Positions 32,922-45,799 of a DNA stretch of 64,000 nucleotides are shown in pieces. Made by a program: the position numbers and the translations under genes. Below the pieces are notes generated by a model. It saw only the letters and a program-made list of their open reading frames with translations, had not been told where the DNA came from and made no database searches. Location of the stretch: the NCBI RefSeq assembly GCF_001598295.1, contig NZ_BCYR01000015.1:33827-97826 (forward strand). The letters are read 5' to 3'. Every line of letters begins with the position of its first letter. Position 1 is the first letter of the stretch. This DNA is from Klebsiella ornithinolytica NBRC 105727 = ATCC 31898. GTDB lineage: Bacteria; Pseudomonadota; Gammaproteobacteria; Enterobacterales; Enterobacteriaceae.

Positions 32922-33916
32922 CCCCTGGCGGCGAGACGAATGCAGTTTGCGTGTCCGGCCATCTTCAGGCGAGTGATCATATCGTTGGCGCTCTCCTTGC
33001 CCTTCAGTGGCCCAATGACCACGCGATTCCAGCCATTGTTGGTGGTAATGCGCGAGGAGAACCCTTCAAACGCCAGCTGCGCCCGAACGGTTTCCGCCTG
33101 TTCTGCGCCTTTAAAGGAGCCGCACTGAATCATCCAGCTACGATCGTCTTTCTTCTCCGCCGCTGCTTTCGGCGCCTCTTCAACGCGAGCAACCGGCGCA
33201 GCTGCCTGGGCTTTAGGCTGTGCGGCGGTATGCGCAGGCGTCTGCAGCAGATCCTGATACGGCTGTTGCGTCGAGGCGGTTTGTTTCGGCTGTTGTACCG
33301 GCTTTGGCTGCTGGTACGGCTGCTCTGCAACGCGCTGCTGCGCGCGCGGCTGTTGTTGCACCGGAGCCTGCTGCTGGGTTTGCGCCCATTGTTGCTGAGC
33401 CTGCTGCTGCTGTTGTTGTACCTGCTGCTGCGCCAGACGCTGACGCTGCAGCGTTTGCTGGCGCTGAGCCGGGGTTTGTTCGTTCCACGGCACCTCGGTC
33501 AGCTGGGTCGGCTGCTGGCGCATATCCGCCTGCATTTGTGCCAGCAGCTGGCGCTGTTCATTGGTCAACTGCTCGGGTTTCATGACTTCCCCGCCGGCCG
33601 TCGGTTCAGTAGGCGCACGTACGCCAGGCTGGCGACTTTCCAGCTCTTTGATATAGCGCCAGCGCTCTTCCGGTTTCGGCGGGAGGCCATTACCTGCCAC
33701 CTGACGGTTTTGCAGCGCTTCCGCTTCTTCTTTTTTATGGTGCGTGATGAAGTACAGCCCACCGATAAAGGCCACCAGCACTGCCGCCGCGATCGCAACC
33801 ATAGTCGGTGAAACCGCCGGAAGGCTGCTCTGTTTATTCCTTGAGCTTCGGGTATTACCCTTTTTGCGCCGCGAAGGAGCCGGTTGGCTGCGGCGTACAT
33901 AATCTCGTTGTGCCAC
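32918..33916 (-). CDS. ftsN: cell division protein FtsN
   Basis: Bitopic inner-membrane division protein of 332 residues that triggers septal peptidoglycan synthesis. Order: cytoplasmic basic tail (MAQRDYVRRSQPAPSRRKKG), transmembrane helix about 37-57, short periplasmic helices around 65-130, a glutamine-rich low-complexity linker (about 145-215), and a C-terminal SPOR domain (about 256-332) that binds denuded glycan. The SPOR cysteines (IQCGSF and ANCIRL) form the family's disulfide. It is somewhat longer than E. coli FtsN (319), and the extra length appears to lie in the Q-rich linker. Confidence 0.97.
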   Translation of the reverse strand: MAQRDYVRRSQPAPSRRKKGNTRSSRNKQSSLPAVSPTMVAIAAAVLVAFIGGLYFITHHKKEEAEALQNRQVAGNGLPPKPEERWRYIKELESRQPGVRAPTEPTAGGEVMKPEQLTNEQRQLLAQMQADMRQQPTQLTEVPWNEQTPAQRQQTLQRQRLAQQQVQQQQQQAQQQWAQTQQQAPVQQQPRAQQRVAEQPYQQPKPVQQPKQTASTQQPYQDLLQTPAHTAAQPKAQAAAPVARVEEAPKAAAEKKDDRSWMIQCGSFKGAEQAETVRAQLAFEGFSSRITTNNGWNRVVIGPLKGKESANDMITRLKMAGHANCIRLAARG

Positions 33917-34007
33917 TATCGTTTCGCTGTTTTATTCGTTCGTCAGTCCGCCATGTTACTTAAGCGGCGGGCCTTTGACCAGAAGAGCAGGCCCGAAAAC
34001 CTGATGG

Positions 34008-35036
34008 TTATGCTCTGATTTTGCGTGTACTGCCGCGAACGATCAGTTCGCAGTCCAGCAATCGTGAACCGCTGTTCACATTGTGACCATGTAGCTGATC
34101 CAGTAACAGGAGCATTGCTTCGCGGCCAATATCAAAGCGCGGTTGCGCAACGGTCGTCAATGGCGGATCGCAAAATTCGGATAAAGAGATATTATCGAAA
34201 CCGACAATAGACAGATCGTCAGGTACCTTCAGTCCCCGGCGTTTTGCCAGCGACAGCGCCCCCAGCGCCATGATATCGCTATGGCAGAAGACCGCGGTCG
34301 GCGGCACCGGCAGCGCCAGAAGCTGTTCCAGCGCGCTGGCCCCGGCTTCATAGGTAAAGTTTCCGCGAGCGATATAGTGCGGATCGATGGTGATCCCGCT
34401 ACGACGCAACGCCTGCACATAGCCCTGGAGGCGATAGTGGCAGAGCGGCATCTCTTCCGGGCCGGCGATACAGCCAATACGCTGGTGACCCAGTTCGTGC
34501 AGATAATTCACGGCATTAAATGCGGCGGTGAGGTTATCGATGTGCACCGTGGGCAGCTCCAGCTCCGGCGCAAATTCATTCGCCATCACCATCGGCGGTA
34601 GATTGCGCTGTTCTTCAACGCCTGCGTCAAACGGCAGACGGGAGCCTAGCAACAACATACCGTCGATCTGCTTGGTAATGATCAGGTCGATAAAAGTCTT
34701 TTCCTGCCGGTTCTGGTGGGCGCAGTCGCCGATCAGCACCAGATAGCCCTGTTCTGCCGCGGTAATCTCAATGCCGCGAATAATCTCGCTGAAAAAGGGA
34801 TCGCAAATATCCGGTACGATGACCAGAATCGTACGCGACTCGTTACGTTTCATATTGCGTCCGAGCGACTGCGGCAAATAGCCGACTTCCAGCGCCGCCT
34901 GCTCCACCCGGTTACGGGTAGTCTGAGAAACCTTATCCGGATTCATTAACGCTCGGGACACGGTTGCCGTTGAAACGTTTGCCTTCAGGGCGACGTCTTT
35001 CATTGTGGCGGCAACCACCTGTTTTTTGGGCTTCAC
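34008..35036 (-). CDS. cytR: LacI-family nucleoside regulator CytR
   Basis: Cytidine-responsive repressor of 342 residues (341 in E. coli) that acts with CRP at deoCABD, udp, cdd, nupG and similar promoters. The helix-turn-helix is TMKDVALKANVSTATVSRALMNP, followed by the hinge GYLPQSLGRNMKR. The ligand-binding core includes VIVPDICDPFFSEIIRGIE, IDGMLLLGSRLPFD and AVFCHSDIMALGAL. It lies between ftsN and priA on the same strand, the conserved location. Confidence 0.97.
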   Translation of the reverse strand: MKPKKQVVAATMKDVALKANVSTATVSRALMNPDKVSQTTRNRVEQAALEVGYLPQSLGRNMKRNESRTILVIVPDICDPFFSEIIRGIEITAAEQGYLVLIGDCAHQNRQEKTFIDLIITKQIDGMLLLGSRLPFDAGVEEQRNLPPMVMANEFAPELELPTVHIDNLTAAFNAVNYLHELGHQRIGCIAGPEEMPLCHYRLQGYVQALRRSGITIDPHYIARGNFTYEAGASALEQLLALPVPPTAVFCHSDIMALGALSLAKRRGLKVPDDLSIVGFDNISLSEFCDPPLTTVAQPRFDIGREAMLLLLDQLHGHNVNSGSRLLDCELIVRGSTRKIRA

Positions 35037-35187
35037 CTGTTTTCTCCTCGCTGACTGGCGCAGACACTTCCCTTGTGTTCTGACATCAGCAACATTTTTA
35101 GCAGATAGTCGACGCAGAGAGTTACAGAATTTTCATGAAAAACGTGATGGTTGTTGAATTTTTTCGATCCGTCTCGCAAGAGAAGGC

Positions 35188-37840
<2,653 letters not shown>

Positions 37841-37854
37841 GTTGCCGGAAGAAA

Positions 37855-37880
37855 AAGCCGCCCACGGGCGGCTTTTTTTG
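37855..37880 (+). terminator. rpmE terminator
   Basis: Stem AAGCCGCCC/GGGCGGCTT (37855-37874) followed by a T-run. Confidence 0.92.
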
Positions 37881-37928
37881 TTTCTGTCGTTATGCCCGGC
37901 ATGCAGATTCAGGGTGGGCAGAGACGTA

Positions 37929-37962
37929 AAAAAGGGCGGAAGGTCACTTCCGCCCTTTTTTA
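37929..37962. terminator. metJ terminator, bidirectional
   Basis: A 14-base stem AAAAAGGGCGGAAG/CTTCCGCCCTTTTT with T-runs on both strands lies just beyond the metJ stop and also backs up the rpmE terminator. Confidence 0.9.
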
Positions 37963-37967
37963 TTGAC

Positions 37968-38285
37968 TCAGTATTCCCACGTATCCGGATCGATACCCAT
38001 CTCGCGCATAATCTGTTTCGCCGCTTCCGGGATCTCATCGCTGCGCTCTTTACGCAGGTCTTCATCGTTGGGTAACGGTTGACCGGTAAATGCATGCAGG
38101 AACGCTTCACACAGCAGTTCGCTATTGGTGGCGTGGCGCAGGTTGTTGACCTGACGACGCGTGCGTTCATCGGTGAGGATCTTCAACACCTTCAGAGGAA
38201 TGGATACCGTAATTTTTTTTACTTGCTCACTCTTCTTACCGTGCTCAGCGTATGGGCTGATATATTCGCCGCTCCATTCAGCCAT
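37968..38285 (-). CDS. metJ: methionine regulon repressor MetJ
   Basis: Ribbon-helix-helix repressor of 105 residues that binds tandem met boxes with S-adenosylmethionine as corepressor. The beta-ribbon [41 protein letters not shown] is the DNA-binding core. It is divergent from metB; the 266-base gap contains at least three tandem 8-base met boxes. Length and sequence match E. coli closely. Confidence 0.98.
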   Translation of the reverse strand: MAEWSGEYISPYAEHGKKSEQVKKITVSIPLKVLKILTDERTRRQVNNLRHATNSELLCEAFLHAFTGQPLPNDEDLRKERSDEIPEAAKQIMREMGIDPDTWEY

Positions 38286-38464
38286 GAGATACCTTTAATC
38301 CTCTAGTCATTAGTTAAGGGCCAGAACCACGGTCCGGGCCATAATTGCGCGTAGTTTACCGTAGAGGGGGCGTTCTGACACCCGATAAGCCCCTGCAGAG
38401 ATGCGCTAATGCATATAATTTTAACGGCTATTCTCTATTTGCTCAATCTATACGCAAAGAAGTT

Positions 38465-38488
38465 TAGATGTCCAGATGTATTGACGTC
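38465..38488. promoter_or_regulatory. MetJ operator (met boxes) between metJ and metB
   Basis: Three adjacent 8-mers, TAGATGTC, CAGATGTA and TTGACGTC, resemble the met box AGACGTCT. The remaining part of the 266-base gap carries the two promoters. Confidence 0.85.
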
Positions 38489-38551
38489 TATTGTGACAAT
38501 GATTACTCTGGTGCCTGACTTTTCACCGATTCAGCCCAGGAACTGCCCAAC

Positions 38552-39712
38552 ATGACGCGTAAACAGGCCACCATCGCAGTGCGTAGCGGTTTAAATGACG
38601 ACGAACAATACGGTTGCGTTGTCCCGCCGATTCACCTTTCCAGTACCTACAACTTTACCGGCTTTAATGAACCCCGTGCCCACGACTACTCCCGCCGCGG
38701 TAACCCTACCCGCGATGTGGTGCAGCGCGCGCTGGCGGAGCTGGAAGGGGGAGCGGGCGCCGTTCTGACCAATACCGGTATGTCGGCGATTCTGCTGGTG
38801 ACGACCGTGTTCCTGAAGCCCGGCGATCTGCTGGTGGCCCCTCACGACTGCTACGGCGGCAGCTATCGTCTGTTTGATAGCCTGGCGAAGCGCGGCTGCT
38901 ATCGGGTTCTGTTTGTCGATCAGAACGATGAACAGGCGCTGAGTGCGGCATTGTCTGAAAAACCGAAGCTGGTGTTGGTCGAAAGCCCAAGTAATCCATT
39001 GCTGCGCGTGGTGGATATTGCGAAAATCTGCACGCTGGCTCGTGAAGCGGGTGCGGTGAGCGTGGTGGATAACACCTTCCTGAGCCCGGCGCTGCAAAAT
39101 CCGCTGGCGCTGGGAGCCGATCTGGTGCTGCATTCGTGCACAAAATACCTGAACGGGCATTCTGACGTGGTCGCCGGGGTGGTGATTGCGAAAGATCCGG
39201 CTGTTGTCACCGAACTGGCATGGTGGGCGAATAATATCGGCGTAACCGGCGGCGCATTTGACAGCTACCTGCTGCTGCGTGGTTTACGTACGCTCTCTCC
39301 GCGTATGGAAGTCGCACAGCGCAATGCGCTGGCGATTGTCGACTATCTGAAAACCCAGCCGCTGGTGAAAAAACTGTATCATCCGTCTCTGCCGGAAAAT
39401 CAGGGGCATGAGATTGCTGCCCGTCAGCAAAAAGGTTTTGGCGCGATGTTAAGCTTTGAGCTGAAGGGCGATGAGCAGACGCTGCGTCGTTTTCTGAGCG
39501 GATTATCGCTGTTTACGCTGGCCGAATCGCTGGGGGGCGTAGAAAGTCTGATTTCGCACGCTGCGACGATGACCCATGCAGGTATGGCGCCTGAGGCGCG
39601 CGCGGCGGCGGGGATTTCAGAAACGCTTCTGCGTATTTCGACCGGTATTGAAGATGGTGAAGATTTAATTGCCGACCTGGAAAATGGCTTCCGGGCAGCA
39701 AACGAGGAATAA
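38552..39712 (+). CDS. metB: cystathionine gamma-synthase
   Basis: PLP enzyme of 386 residues (E. coli length) that joins O-succinylhomoserine and cysteine to cystathionine. PLP and substrate landmarks: SRRGNPTRDVVQRALAELE, TGMSAILL, VVDNTFLSPALQNPLALGADLVLHSCTKYLNGHSDV (Lys198 is the Schiff-base lysine) and GGVESLISHAATMTHAGM. It forms an operon with metL, whose ATG is two bases beyond the metB stop, under MetJ control. Confidence 0.98.
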   Translation: MTRKQATIAVRSGLNDDEQYGCVVPPIHLSSTYNFTGFNEPRAHDYSRRGNPTRDVVQRALAELEGGAGAVLTNTGMSAILLVTTVFLKPGDLLVAPHDCYGGSYRLFDSLAKRGCYRVLFVDQNDEQALSAALSEKPKLVLVESPSNPLLRVVDIAKICTLAREAGAVSVVDNTFLSPALQNPLALGADLVLHSCTKYLNGHSDVVAGVVIAKDPAVVTELAWWANNIGVTGGAFDSYLLLRGLRTLSPRMEVAQRNALAIVDYLKTQPLVKKLYHPSLPENQGHEIAARQQKGFGAMLSFELKGDEQTLRRFLSGLSLFTLAESLGGVESLISHAATMTHAGMAPEARAAAGISETLLRISTGIEDGEDLIADLENGFRAANEE

Positions 39713-39714
39713 AC

Positions 39715-42147
39715 ATGAGTGTGAATGCGCAGGCAGGGGCGAAGGGTCGTCAGCTGCACAAATTTGGTGGGAGTAGTTTAGCGGATGCGAAATGTTACCT
39801 GCGCGTCGCGGGGATCATGACGGAATACTCGCAGGCCGGTGACATGATGGTTGTCTCCGCCGCTGGCAGCACCACCAACCAGCTGATTAGCTGGCTGAAG
39901 CTCAGCCAGACCGATCGCCTTTCTGCGCATCAGGTACAGCAGTCGCTGCGCCGTTACCATATGGAGCTGATCGCCAGCCTGCTGTCGGCAGAAGCGGCAG
40001 ATACGCTGATCGCGTCGTTTATTCACGACCTCGAGCGTCTCGCCGGCTTGCTGGATAGCGGCGTGACCGATGCGGTCTATGCTGAAGTGGTCGGCCATGG
40101 CGAAGTGTGGTCTGCACGTCTGATGGCCGCGGTGCTCAACCAGCTGGGACTGGAAGCGGCATGGCTTGACGCACGTAGCTTCCTGCGCGCCGAACGCGCT
40201 GCGCAGCCGCAGGTGGATGAAGGTCTGTCTTATCCGCTGCTGCAACAGCTGATGGCACAACATCCCAACAAACGTCTGGTGGTGACCGGCTTCATCTCGC
40301 GCAACAGCGCCGGGGAAACCGTCCTGCTGGGGCGTAATGGTTCTGACTATTCCGCGACCCAAATTGGTGCCCTGGCCGGGGCGTCTCGCGTCACTATCTG
40401 GAGCGATGTGGCCGGGGTCTACAGCGCGGATCCGCGTAAAGTGAAGGATGCGTGCCTGCTGCCGCTGCTGCGCCTGGATGAAGCCAGCGAGCTGGCGCGC
40501 CTGGCGGCTCCGGTCCTGCACGCCCGTACCCTTCAACCGGTCTCCGGTAGCGATATCGATCTGCAGCTGCGCTGTAGCTACACGCCTGAGCAAGGCTCCA
40601 CGCGCATTGAGCGCGTGCTGGCGTCCGGCACCGGCGCGCGAATTGTCACCAGCCATGATGATGTCTGCCTGATTGAGTTCCAGGTGCCCGCCGGTCAGGA
40701 TTTCAAGCTGGCGCACAAGGAGCTGGATCTTATCTTTAAACGCGCCCAGCTGCGCCCGCTGGCGGTGGGGGTGCATGCCGATCGTAAGCTGCTGCAGTTC
40801 TGCTATACCTCGGAAGTGGCCGACAGCGCGCTGCGTCTGCTCGATGAAGCGGGTCTGCCGGGCGAGCTGCGTCTGCGTCAGAAGCTGGCGCTGGTGGCGA
40901 TGGTCGGGGCGGGCGTCAGCCGTAACCCGCTGCATTGCCACCGTTTCTGGCAGCAGTTGAAAGGACAGCCGGTCGAGTTTACCTGGCAGTCTGAAGAGGG
41001 GATTAGCCTGGTGGCGGTGCTGCGCGCAGGCCCGACGGAAAGCCTGATTCAGGGCCTGCATCAGTCCCTGTTCCGGGCAGAAAAACGCATTGGCCTGGTC
41101 CTGTTTGGTAAAGGCAACATCGGTTCGCGCTGGCTGGAGCTGTTTGCCCGTGAACAGAGTACGCTCTCAGCCCGCACCGGCTTCGAGTTTGTCCTCGCCG
41201 GCGTGGTGGACAGCCGCCGCAGCCTGCTTAACTACGACGGTCTGGATGCCAGCCGCGCGTTAGCGTTCTTTAACGATGAAGCCGTTGAGCAGGATGAAGA
41301 GTCGCTGTTCCTGTGGATGCGCGCTCATCCCTATGATGATTTAGTGGTGCTGGACGTGACCGCCAGCGAGCAGCTGGCCGATCAGTACCTTGATTTTGCC
41401 AGCCACGGCTTCCACGTCATCAGCGCCAATAAGCTGGCCGGGGCCAGCAGCAGCGACAAATATCGTCAGATTCACGATGCGTTCGAGAAAACGGGCCGCC
41501 ACTGGCTGTACAACGCTACGGTCGGCGCGGGTCTGCCGGTGAACCATACCGTGCGCGACCTGATTGACAGCGGCGATACTATTCTGGCGCTGAGCGGTAT
41601 TTTCTCCGGCACGCTCTCCTGGCTGTTCCTGCAGTTTGACGGCACCGTGCCGTTTACCGATCTGGTCGATCAGGCCTGGCAGCAGGGGCTGACGGAGCCG
41701 GACCCGCGCGTTGACCTGGCGGGGAAAGACGTGATGCGTAAGCTGGTTATCCTTGCGCGCGAAGCCGGTTATGACATCGAGCCCGATCAGGTGCGCGTCG
41801 AATCGCTGGTGCCTGCGCACTGTGAAGAGGGCTCTGTGGATCACTTCTTTGAGAATGGCGAAGAGCTGAACGAACAGATGCTGCAACGTCTGGAGGCCGC
41901 CCGTGAACTGGGGCTGGTTCTGCGCTACGTGGCGCGTTTTGATGCCAACGGAAAAGCGCGGGTTGGCGTTGAAGCCGTCCGCGAGGAGCATCCGCTGGCG
42001 GCGCTGCTGCCGTGCGATAACGTCTTTGCCATCGAGAGCCGCTGGTACCGCGATAACCCGCTGGTTATCCGCGGCCCGGGTGCCGGCCGCGACGTGACCG
42101 CTGGCGCTATTCAGTCGGATATTAACCGTCTGGCACAGCTGCTCTAA
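39715..42147 (+). CDS. metL: bifunctional aspartokinase II / homoserine dehydrogenase II
   Basis: An 810-residue fusion enzyme that catalyses the first and third steps of the aspartate pathway toward methionine. The N-terminal kinase (about 1-290) has LHKFGGSSLADAKC and VTGFISRNSAGETVLLGRNGSDYSA; a degenerate regulatory segment follows (about 290-450). The C-terminal NAD(P)-dependent dehydrogenase has LVLFGKGNIGSRW and the catalytic AGLPVNHTVRDLIDSGD...SGIFSGTLSW region. Unlike ThrA and LysC, AK/HSD II is not feedback-inhibited and is controlled by MetJ repression. In E. coli metF follows; here two accessory genes intervene. Confidence 0.98.
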   Translation: MSVNAQAGAKGRQLHKFGGSSLADAKCYLRVAGIMTEYSQAGDMMVVSAAGSTTNQLISWLKLSQTDRLSAHQVQQSLRRYHMELIASLLSAEAADTLIASFIHDLERLAGLLDSGVTDAVYAEVVGHGEVWSARLMAAVLNQLGLEAAWLDARSFLRAERAAQPQVDEGLSYPLLQQLMAQHPNKRLVVTGFISRNSAGETVLLGRNGSDYSATQIGALAGASRVTIWSDVAGVYSADPRKVKDACLLPLLRLDEASELARLAAPVLHARTLQPVSGSDIDLQLRCSYTPEQGSTRIERVLASGTGARIVTSHDDVCLIEFQVPAGQDFKLAHKELDLIFKRAQLRPLAVGVHADRKLLQFCYTSEVADSALRLLDEAGLPGELRLRQKLALVAMVGAGVSRNPLHCHRFWQQLKGQPVEFTWQSEEGISLVAVLRAGPTESLIQGLHQSLFRAEKRIGLVLFGKGNIGSRWLELFAREQSTLSARTGFEFVLAGVVDSRRSLLNYDGLDASRALAFFNDEAVEQDEESLFLWMRAHPYDDLVVLDVTASEQLADQYLDFASHGFHVISANKLAGASSSDKYRQIHDAFEKTGRHWLYNATVGAGLPVNHTVRDLIDSGDTILALSGIFSGTLSWLFLQFDGTVPFTDLVDQAWQQGLTEPDPRVDLAGKDVMRKLVILAREAGYDIEPDQVRVESLVPAHCEEGSVDHFFENGEELNEQMLQRLEAARELGLVLRYVARFDANGKARVGVEAVREEHPLAALLPCDNVFAIESRWYRDNPLVIRGPGAGRDVTAGAIQSDINRLAQLL

Positions 42148-42159
42148 TCCTGCCTCTGC

Positions 42160-42187
42160 CCGAGACCAGACCGGCGTCTGGTCTCGG
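42160..42187. terminator. hairpin after metL
   Basis: A perfect 11-base stem CCGAGACCAGA/TCTGGTCTCGG with a six-base loop lies between metL and the convergent CMD gene. No clear T-run follows on either strand, so termination is possible but not certain. Confidence 0.6.
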
Positions 42188-42191
42188 AGTA

Positions 42192-42563
42192 TCAATGCGC
42201 CGCAAAGACCTCTTTGGCGGCGAACAGGCCATTTAAGGCCGCCGGGAATCCGGCATACACCGCCATCTGCATGATGACTTCGATAATCTCCTCCTGCGAC
42301 AAACCGACGTGTAACCCGGCGGCAATATGCACTTTTAGCTGCGGTGCGGCATTGCCCAGCGCGGTTAAGGCGGCAATGGTGGCGATTTCACGGCTGCGTA
42401 AATCGAGCCCCGGGCGGGCGTAAATATCGCCAAACGGGAATTCAATCAGGTAGCGGGCAAAGTCCGGGGCGATGGCCTGCAGGCTTTTGACGACGGCATC
42501 GCCGCCTTTACCGTCAACGCGCTGCAACATGTCCAGGCCGGTGGTATAACGCTCGGATGTCAT
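42192..42563 (-). CDS. carboxymuconolactone decarboxylase family protein
   Basis: A 123-residue all-helical protein of the CMD/AhpD superfamily, closest in layout to PcaC-like gamma-carboxymuconolactone decarboxylases: LDLRSREIATIAALTALGNAAPQLKVHIAAGLHVGLSQEEIIEVIMQMAVYAGFPAALN. It lacks the CxxC of AhpD peroxidases, so a redox role is unlikely. It diverges from a LysR regulator across 90 bases, a classic regulator-target pair, and the two form an insertion between metL and metF relative to E. coli. The substrate is unknown. Confidence 0.85.
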   Translation of the reverse strand: MTSERYTTGLDMLQRVDGKGGDAVVKSLQAIAPDFARYLIEFPFGDIYARPGLDLRSREIATIAALTALGNAAPQLKVHIAAGLHVGLSQEEIIEVIMQMAVYAGFPAALNGLFAAKEVFAAH

Positions 42564-42653
42564 GATCTTTCCTCATAATGATGATGGGTTGGGAAGAAGG
42601 TTAGAGGCGTTGATCGGACTTGAGTAATACCCTTTTCGTGATACCTTTCAGGT

Positions 42654-43553
42654 ATGACAAGTTTACGCTTACAGACTCTTGATATTCGCCTGCTGCGCTA
42701 TTTTGCCGTGGTGGCGGAAGAGAATAATATCAGCCGGGCGGCGCAGCGGTTGTTCATCTCGCAGCCGCCGCTGAGCCGTCATATCCGTCATCTGGAAACG
42801 TTGCTGGGCGTGACGCTTTTTGTCCGCCATACCAAAGGGCTGATTCTTACCGCAGAGGGTGAGCGGGTGCTGGAGCTTATTCGTCCGCTTCTGGCGCTGC
42901 AGGAGGCGACGCTGAGTGCGCTGGGGCAGCTGTCCGATGACCGGCAGCAGCCCTTACGTCTGGGGCTGACGACTGCCTTCGAACAGGGTATTTTTGCGTC
43001 TCTGGAATCGGCGTTGGGTCGCCAGGTCAGGGCGCTCTCCCTCCTTCGCCACTCCTCGCCTGCCCTGGCTCAGCAGGTGCGCAAAGGCAAGCTGGACGCC
43101 GCGCTGATTGCGCTGCCGCTGGATGCCGCTGGGTTAACGCTTTCTCCTTTGCCCTATCATGAACCGCTGATTGCGGCGCTACCCGCGTCATGGCCGGAAT
43201 CCGCAATCTCCCGGCTGGTCTTAGAACAGCTGAATCATCGGCCGCTGTTTTGGTTCAGGCGCGAACGTAATCCGGCCTTTTTTGACGCAACCCGGCGCAT
43301 TTTTGAGCGTATTGGCTACGTGCCGGCGTATGTGGAGGAGCCCGCTGAGCATGACGTACTGCTGGCACGTATCGCACGCGGAGAAGGGATGATTTTGCTG
43401 CCGGCATCATTTGCCGCGATACAGCGTCAGGGGGTGGTATTTCATCCGCTGGAGGGGACTCGCTTGCGTTTGTCGCTGGGATTAGTGACGCGACCGGAAG
43501 ATGAAGCTTTGCGCGCGTGGTTGCTGCCGTTTATTGAGGAATCATTATCTTAG
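42654..43553 (+). CDS. LysR-family transcriptional regulator
   Basis: A 299-residue LysR regulator. The N-terminal winged helix is LDIRLLRYFAVVAEENNISRAAQRLFISQPPLSRHIRHLE, followed by a periplasmic-binding-like effector domain (about 95-295). It is divergent from the CMD-family gene, which it probably controls. A palindromic T-N11-A element should lie in the short shared gap, but I could not single one out. The effector is unknown. It ends 167 bases before metF, leaving room for the metF promoter and met boxes. Confidence 0.9.
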   Translation: MTSLRLQTLDIRLLRYFAVVAEENNISRAAQRLFISQPPLSRHIRHLETLLGVTLFVRHTKGLILTAEGERVLELIRPLLALQEATLSALGQLSDDRQQPLRLGLTTAFEQGIFASLESALGRQVRALSLLRHSSPALAQQVRKGKLDAALIALPLDAAGLTLSPLPYHEPLIAALPASWPESAISRLVLEQLNHRPLFWFRRERNPAFFDATRRIFERIGYVPAYVEEPAEHDVLLARIARGEGMILLPASFAAIQRQGVVFHPLEGTRLRLSLGLVTRPEDEALRAWLLPFIEESLS

Positions 43554-43648
43554 CGTTGAGTTGCATGAATTAATCTCATCTTCACTGAATATTCCTCACT
43601 CTTTACGCTGATTTTTCTATTGACGCCTGCTCTCTTTTCCGTCATTTT

Positions 43649-43680
43649 TACATCTGGACGTCTAAACGTATAGAAGTTCG
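43649..43680 (+). promoter_or_regulatory. MetJ operator upstream of metF
   Basis: Four adjacent 8-mers, TTACATCT, GGACGTCT, AAACGTAT and AGAAGTTC, of which the second matches the met box AGACGTCT at seven of eight positions. They lie 40-70 bases before the metF ATG. Confidence 0.82.
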
Positions 43681-43717
43681 CAACACAACAAACAATAAAA
43701 TGCGATTGATGAGGTAA

Positions 43718-44611
<894 letters not shown>

Positions 44612-44613
44612 AA

Positions 44614-44640
44614 AATGGCCCTCATCGAGGGCCATGTTGT
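44614..44640. terminator. terminator between metF and gldA
   Basis: Stem TGGCCCTC/GAGGGCCA (44616-44634). On the minus strand it is followed by six T's, so it is primarily the fsaB-gldA terminator; on the + strand the T content is weaker. Confidence 0.82.
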
Positions 44641-44641
44641 T

Positions 44642-45745
44642 TTATTCCCACTCGTCCAGAAAACGCTGGCCGTACTGATCGGCGACCAGTAGCGCGGCGT
44701 AGACTTCATCAGCGGTCGCGCCGCCGGGCATATTGTGGATAGTTTCTCCCTCTGCGCAGGCCGCTTCCGCGACGGTACGCATTTTGCCGGGAATATCGCC
44801 CTTAATATCCAGCTGAGCCAGGGTGAGAGGCAGCCCGACGCTGTGACACAGCGCGGCGACGGTTTCAATCTCTTCCACCGGGGCATTTTCCAGAACCAGC
44901 TGCGTCAGTGTCCCGAAGGCGACCTTTTCACCGTGATAGTAGTGATGCGCGTCCGGAATGGCGGTAAGGCCGTTATGGATCGCATGCGCTGCCGCCAGCC
45001 CGCCGCTTTCGAAACCAACGCCGCTGAGATAGGTGTTGGCTTCGATAACTTTCTCCAGCGCCGGCGTGACGACATGTTGCTCCGCCGCCAGCATCGCTTT
45101 TTCACCTTCTTCAATCAGCGTGTTGTAGCACAGCTCAGCCAGCGCCAGCGCCGCCTGAGTACATTTGCCCCCGGCCATTGTCGTGGCGCCGCTGCGTGAA
45201 CAGGCCCTGGCTTCAAACCAGGTGGCCAACGCATCACCGATGCCCGCTGCCAGCAGGCGCGGCGGAGCGCCGGCGACAATTTGCGTATCGACAATCACCA
45301 TGTTCGGGTTGCGCGGCAGCATCAGATAGCTGTCAAACTCGCCTTCGTCGGTATAGATAACGGAGAGGGCGCTGCAGGGGGCATCCGTTGAGGCAATTGT
45401 CGGGGCAATCACTACCGGAAGATTCATAAAGTGGGCTAATGCTTTAGCGGTATCCAGCGTTTTTCCGCCGCCGATTCCCAGCACGGCATTGCAGCGAGCA
45501 GCGCCGGCGATTTCACGCAAGCGATTGATTTCATTATGCGAGCATTCACCGCCAAACGGCACGATTTCAGCAGCCAGACCCGCATCGGTCAGGCTTTTAC
45601 GCAGCTTTTCTTCGGCAAAACCCAGCACAAACTTGTCGCCGACAATGAGCCAGCGTTCGGCCAGCGGTTTGAGATAGTTGCCAAGGCGGGTGATAGCATT
45701 CGCACCCTGAATATATTTGCCTGGGGATTGAATAATGCGATCCAT
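44642..45745 (-). CDS. gldA: glycerol dehydrogenase
   Basis: NAD-dependent, zinc-containing dehydrogenase of 367 residues that oxidises glycerol to dihydroxyacetone and also reduces ketones such as hydroxyacetone. The NAD-binding loop is [15 protein letters not shown] and [18 protein letters not shown]; metal ligands are expected in [12 protein letters not shown] and in the histidines of [10 protein letters not shown] and [11 protein letters not shown]. It follows fsaB on the same strand after 54 bases; the pair would make and use dihydroxyacetone. A CRP-like site lies upstream of fsaB. Confidence 0.97.
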   Translation of the reverse strand: MDRIIQSPGKYIQGANAITRLGNYLKPLAERWLIVGDKFVLGFAEEKLRKSLTDAGLAAEIVPFGGECSHNEINRLREIAGAARCNAVLGIGGGKTLDTAKALAHFMNLPVVIAPTIASTDAPCSALSVIYTDEGEFDSYLMLPRNPNMVIVDTQIVAGAPPRLLAAGIGDALATWFEARACSRSGATTMAGGKCTQAALALAELCYNTLIEEGEKAMLAAEQHVVTPALEKVIEANTYLSGVGFESGGLAAAHAIHNGLTAIPDAHHYYHGEKVAFGTLTQLVLENAPVEEIETVAALCHSVGLPLTLAQLDIKGDIPGKMRTVAEAACAEGETIHNMPGGATADEVYAALLVADQYGQRFLDEWE

Positions 45746-45799
45746 TTCGATTCCTCCTGGTTGATCGTGGCGCCGCCCTCTGGCGACGCGACAATCGGG

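Noticed and set aside
33213..33488. Q-rich/CAG-type repeats as a possible tandem repeat array or CRISPR
   Set aside because: They are codon repeats within the FtsN linker; there is no spacer-repeat periodicity.
32897..33811. 304-codon + strand frame over ftsN, Leu/Arg-rich
   Set aside because: Produced by the glutamine-rich repeats of ftsN read on the other strand.
39778..41061. 427-codon open frame antisense to metL
   Set aside because: MetL is unmistakable on the other strand; the antisense translation is Arg/Gln/His-rich without family features.
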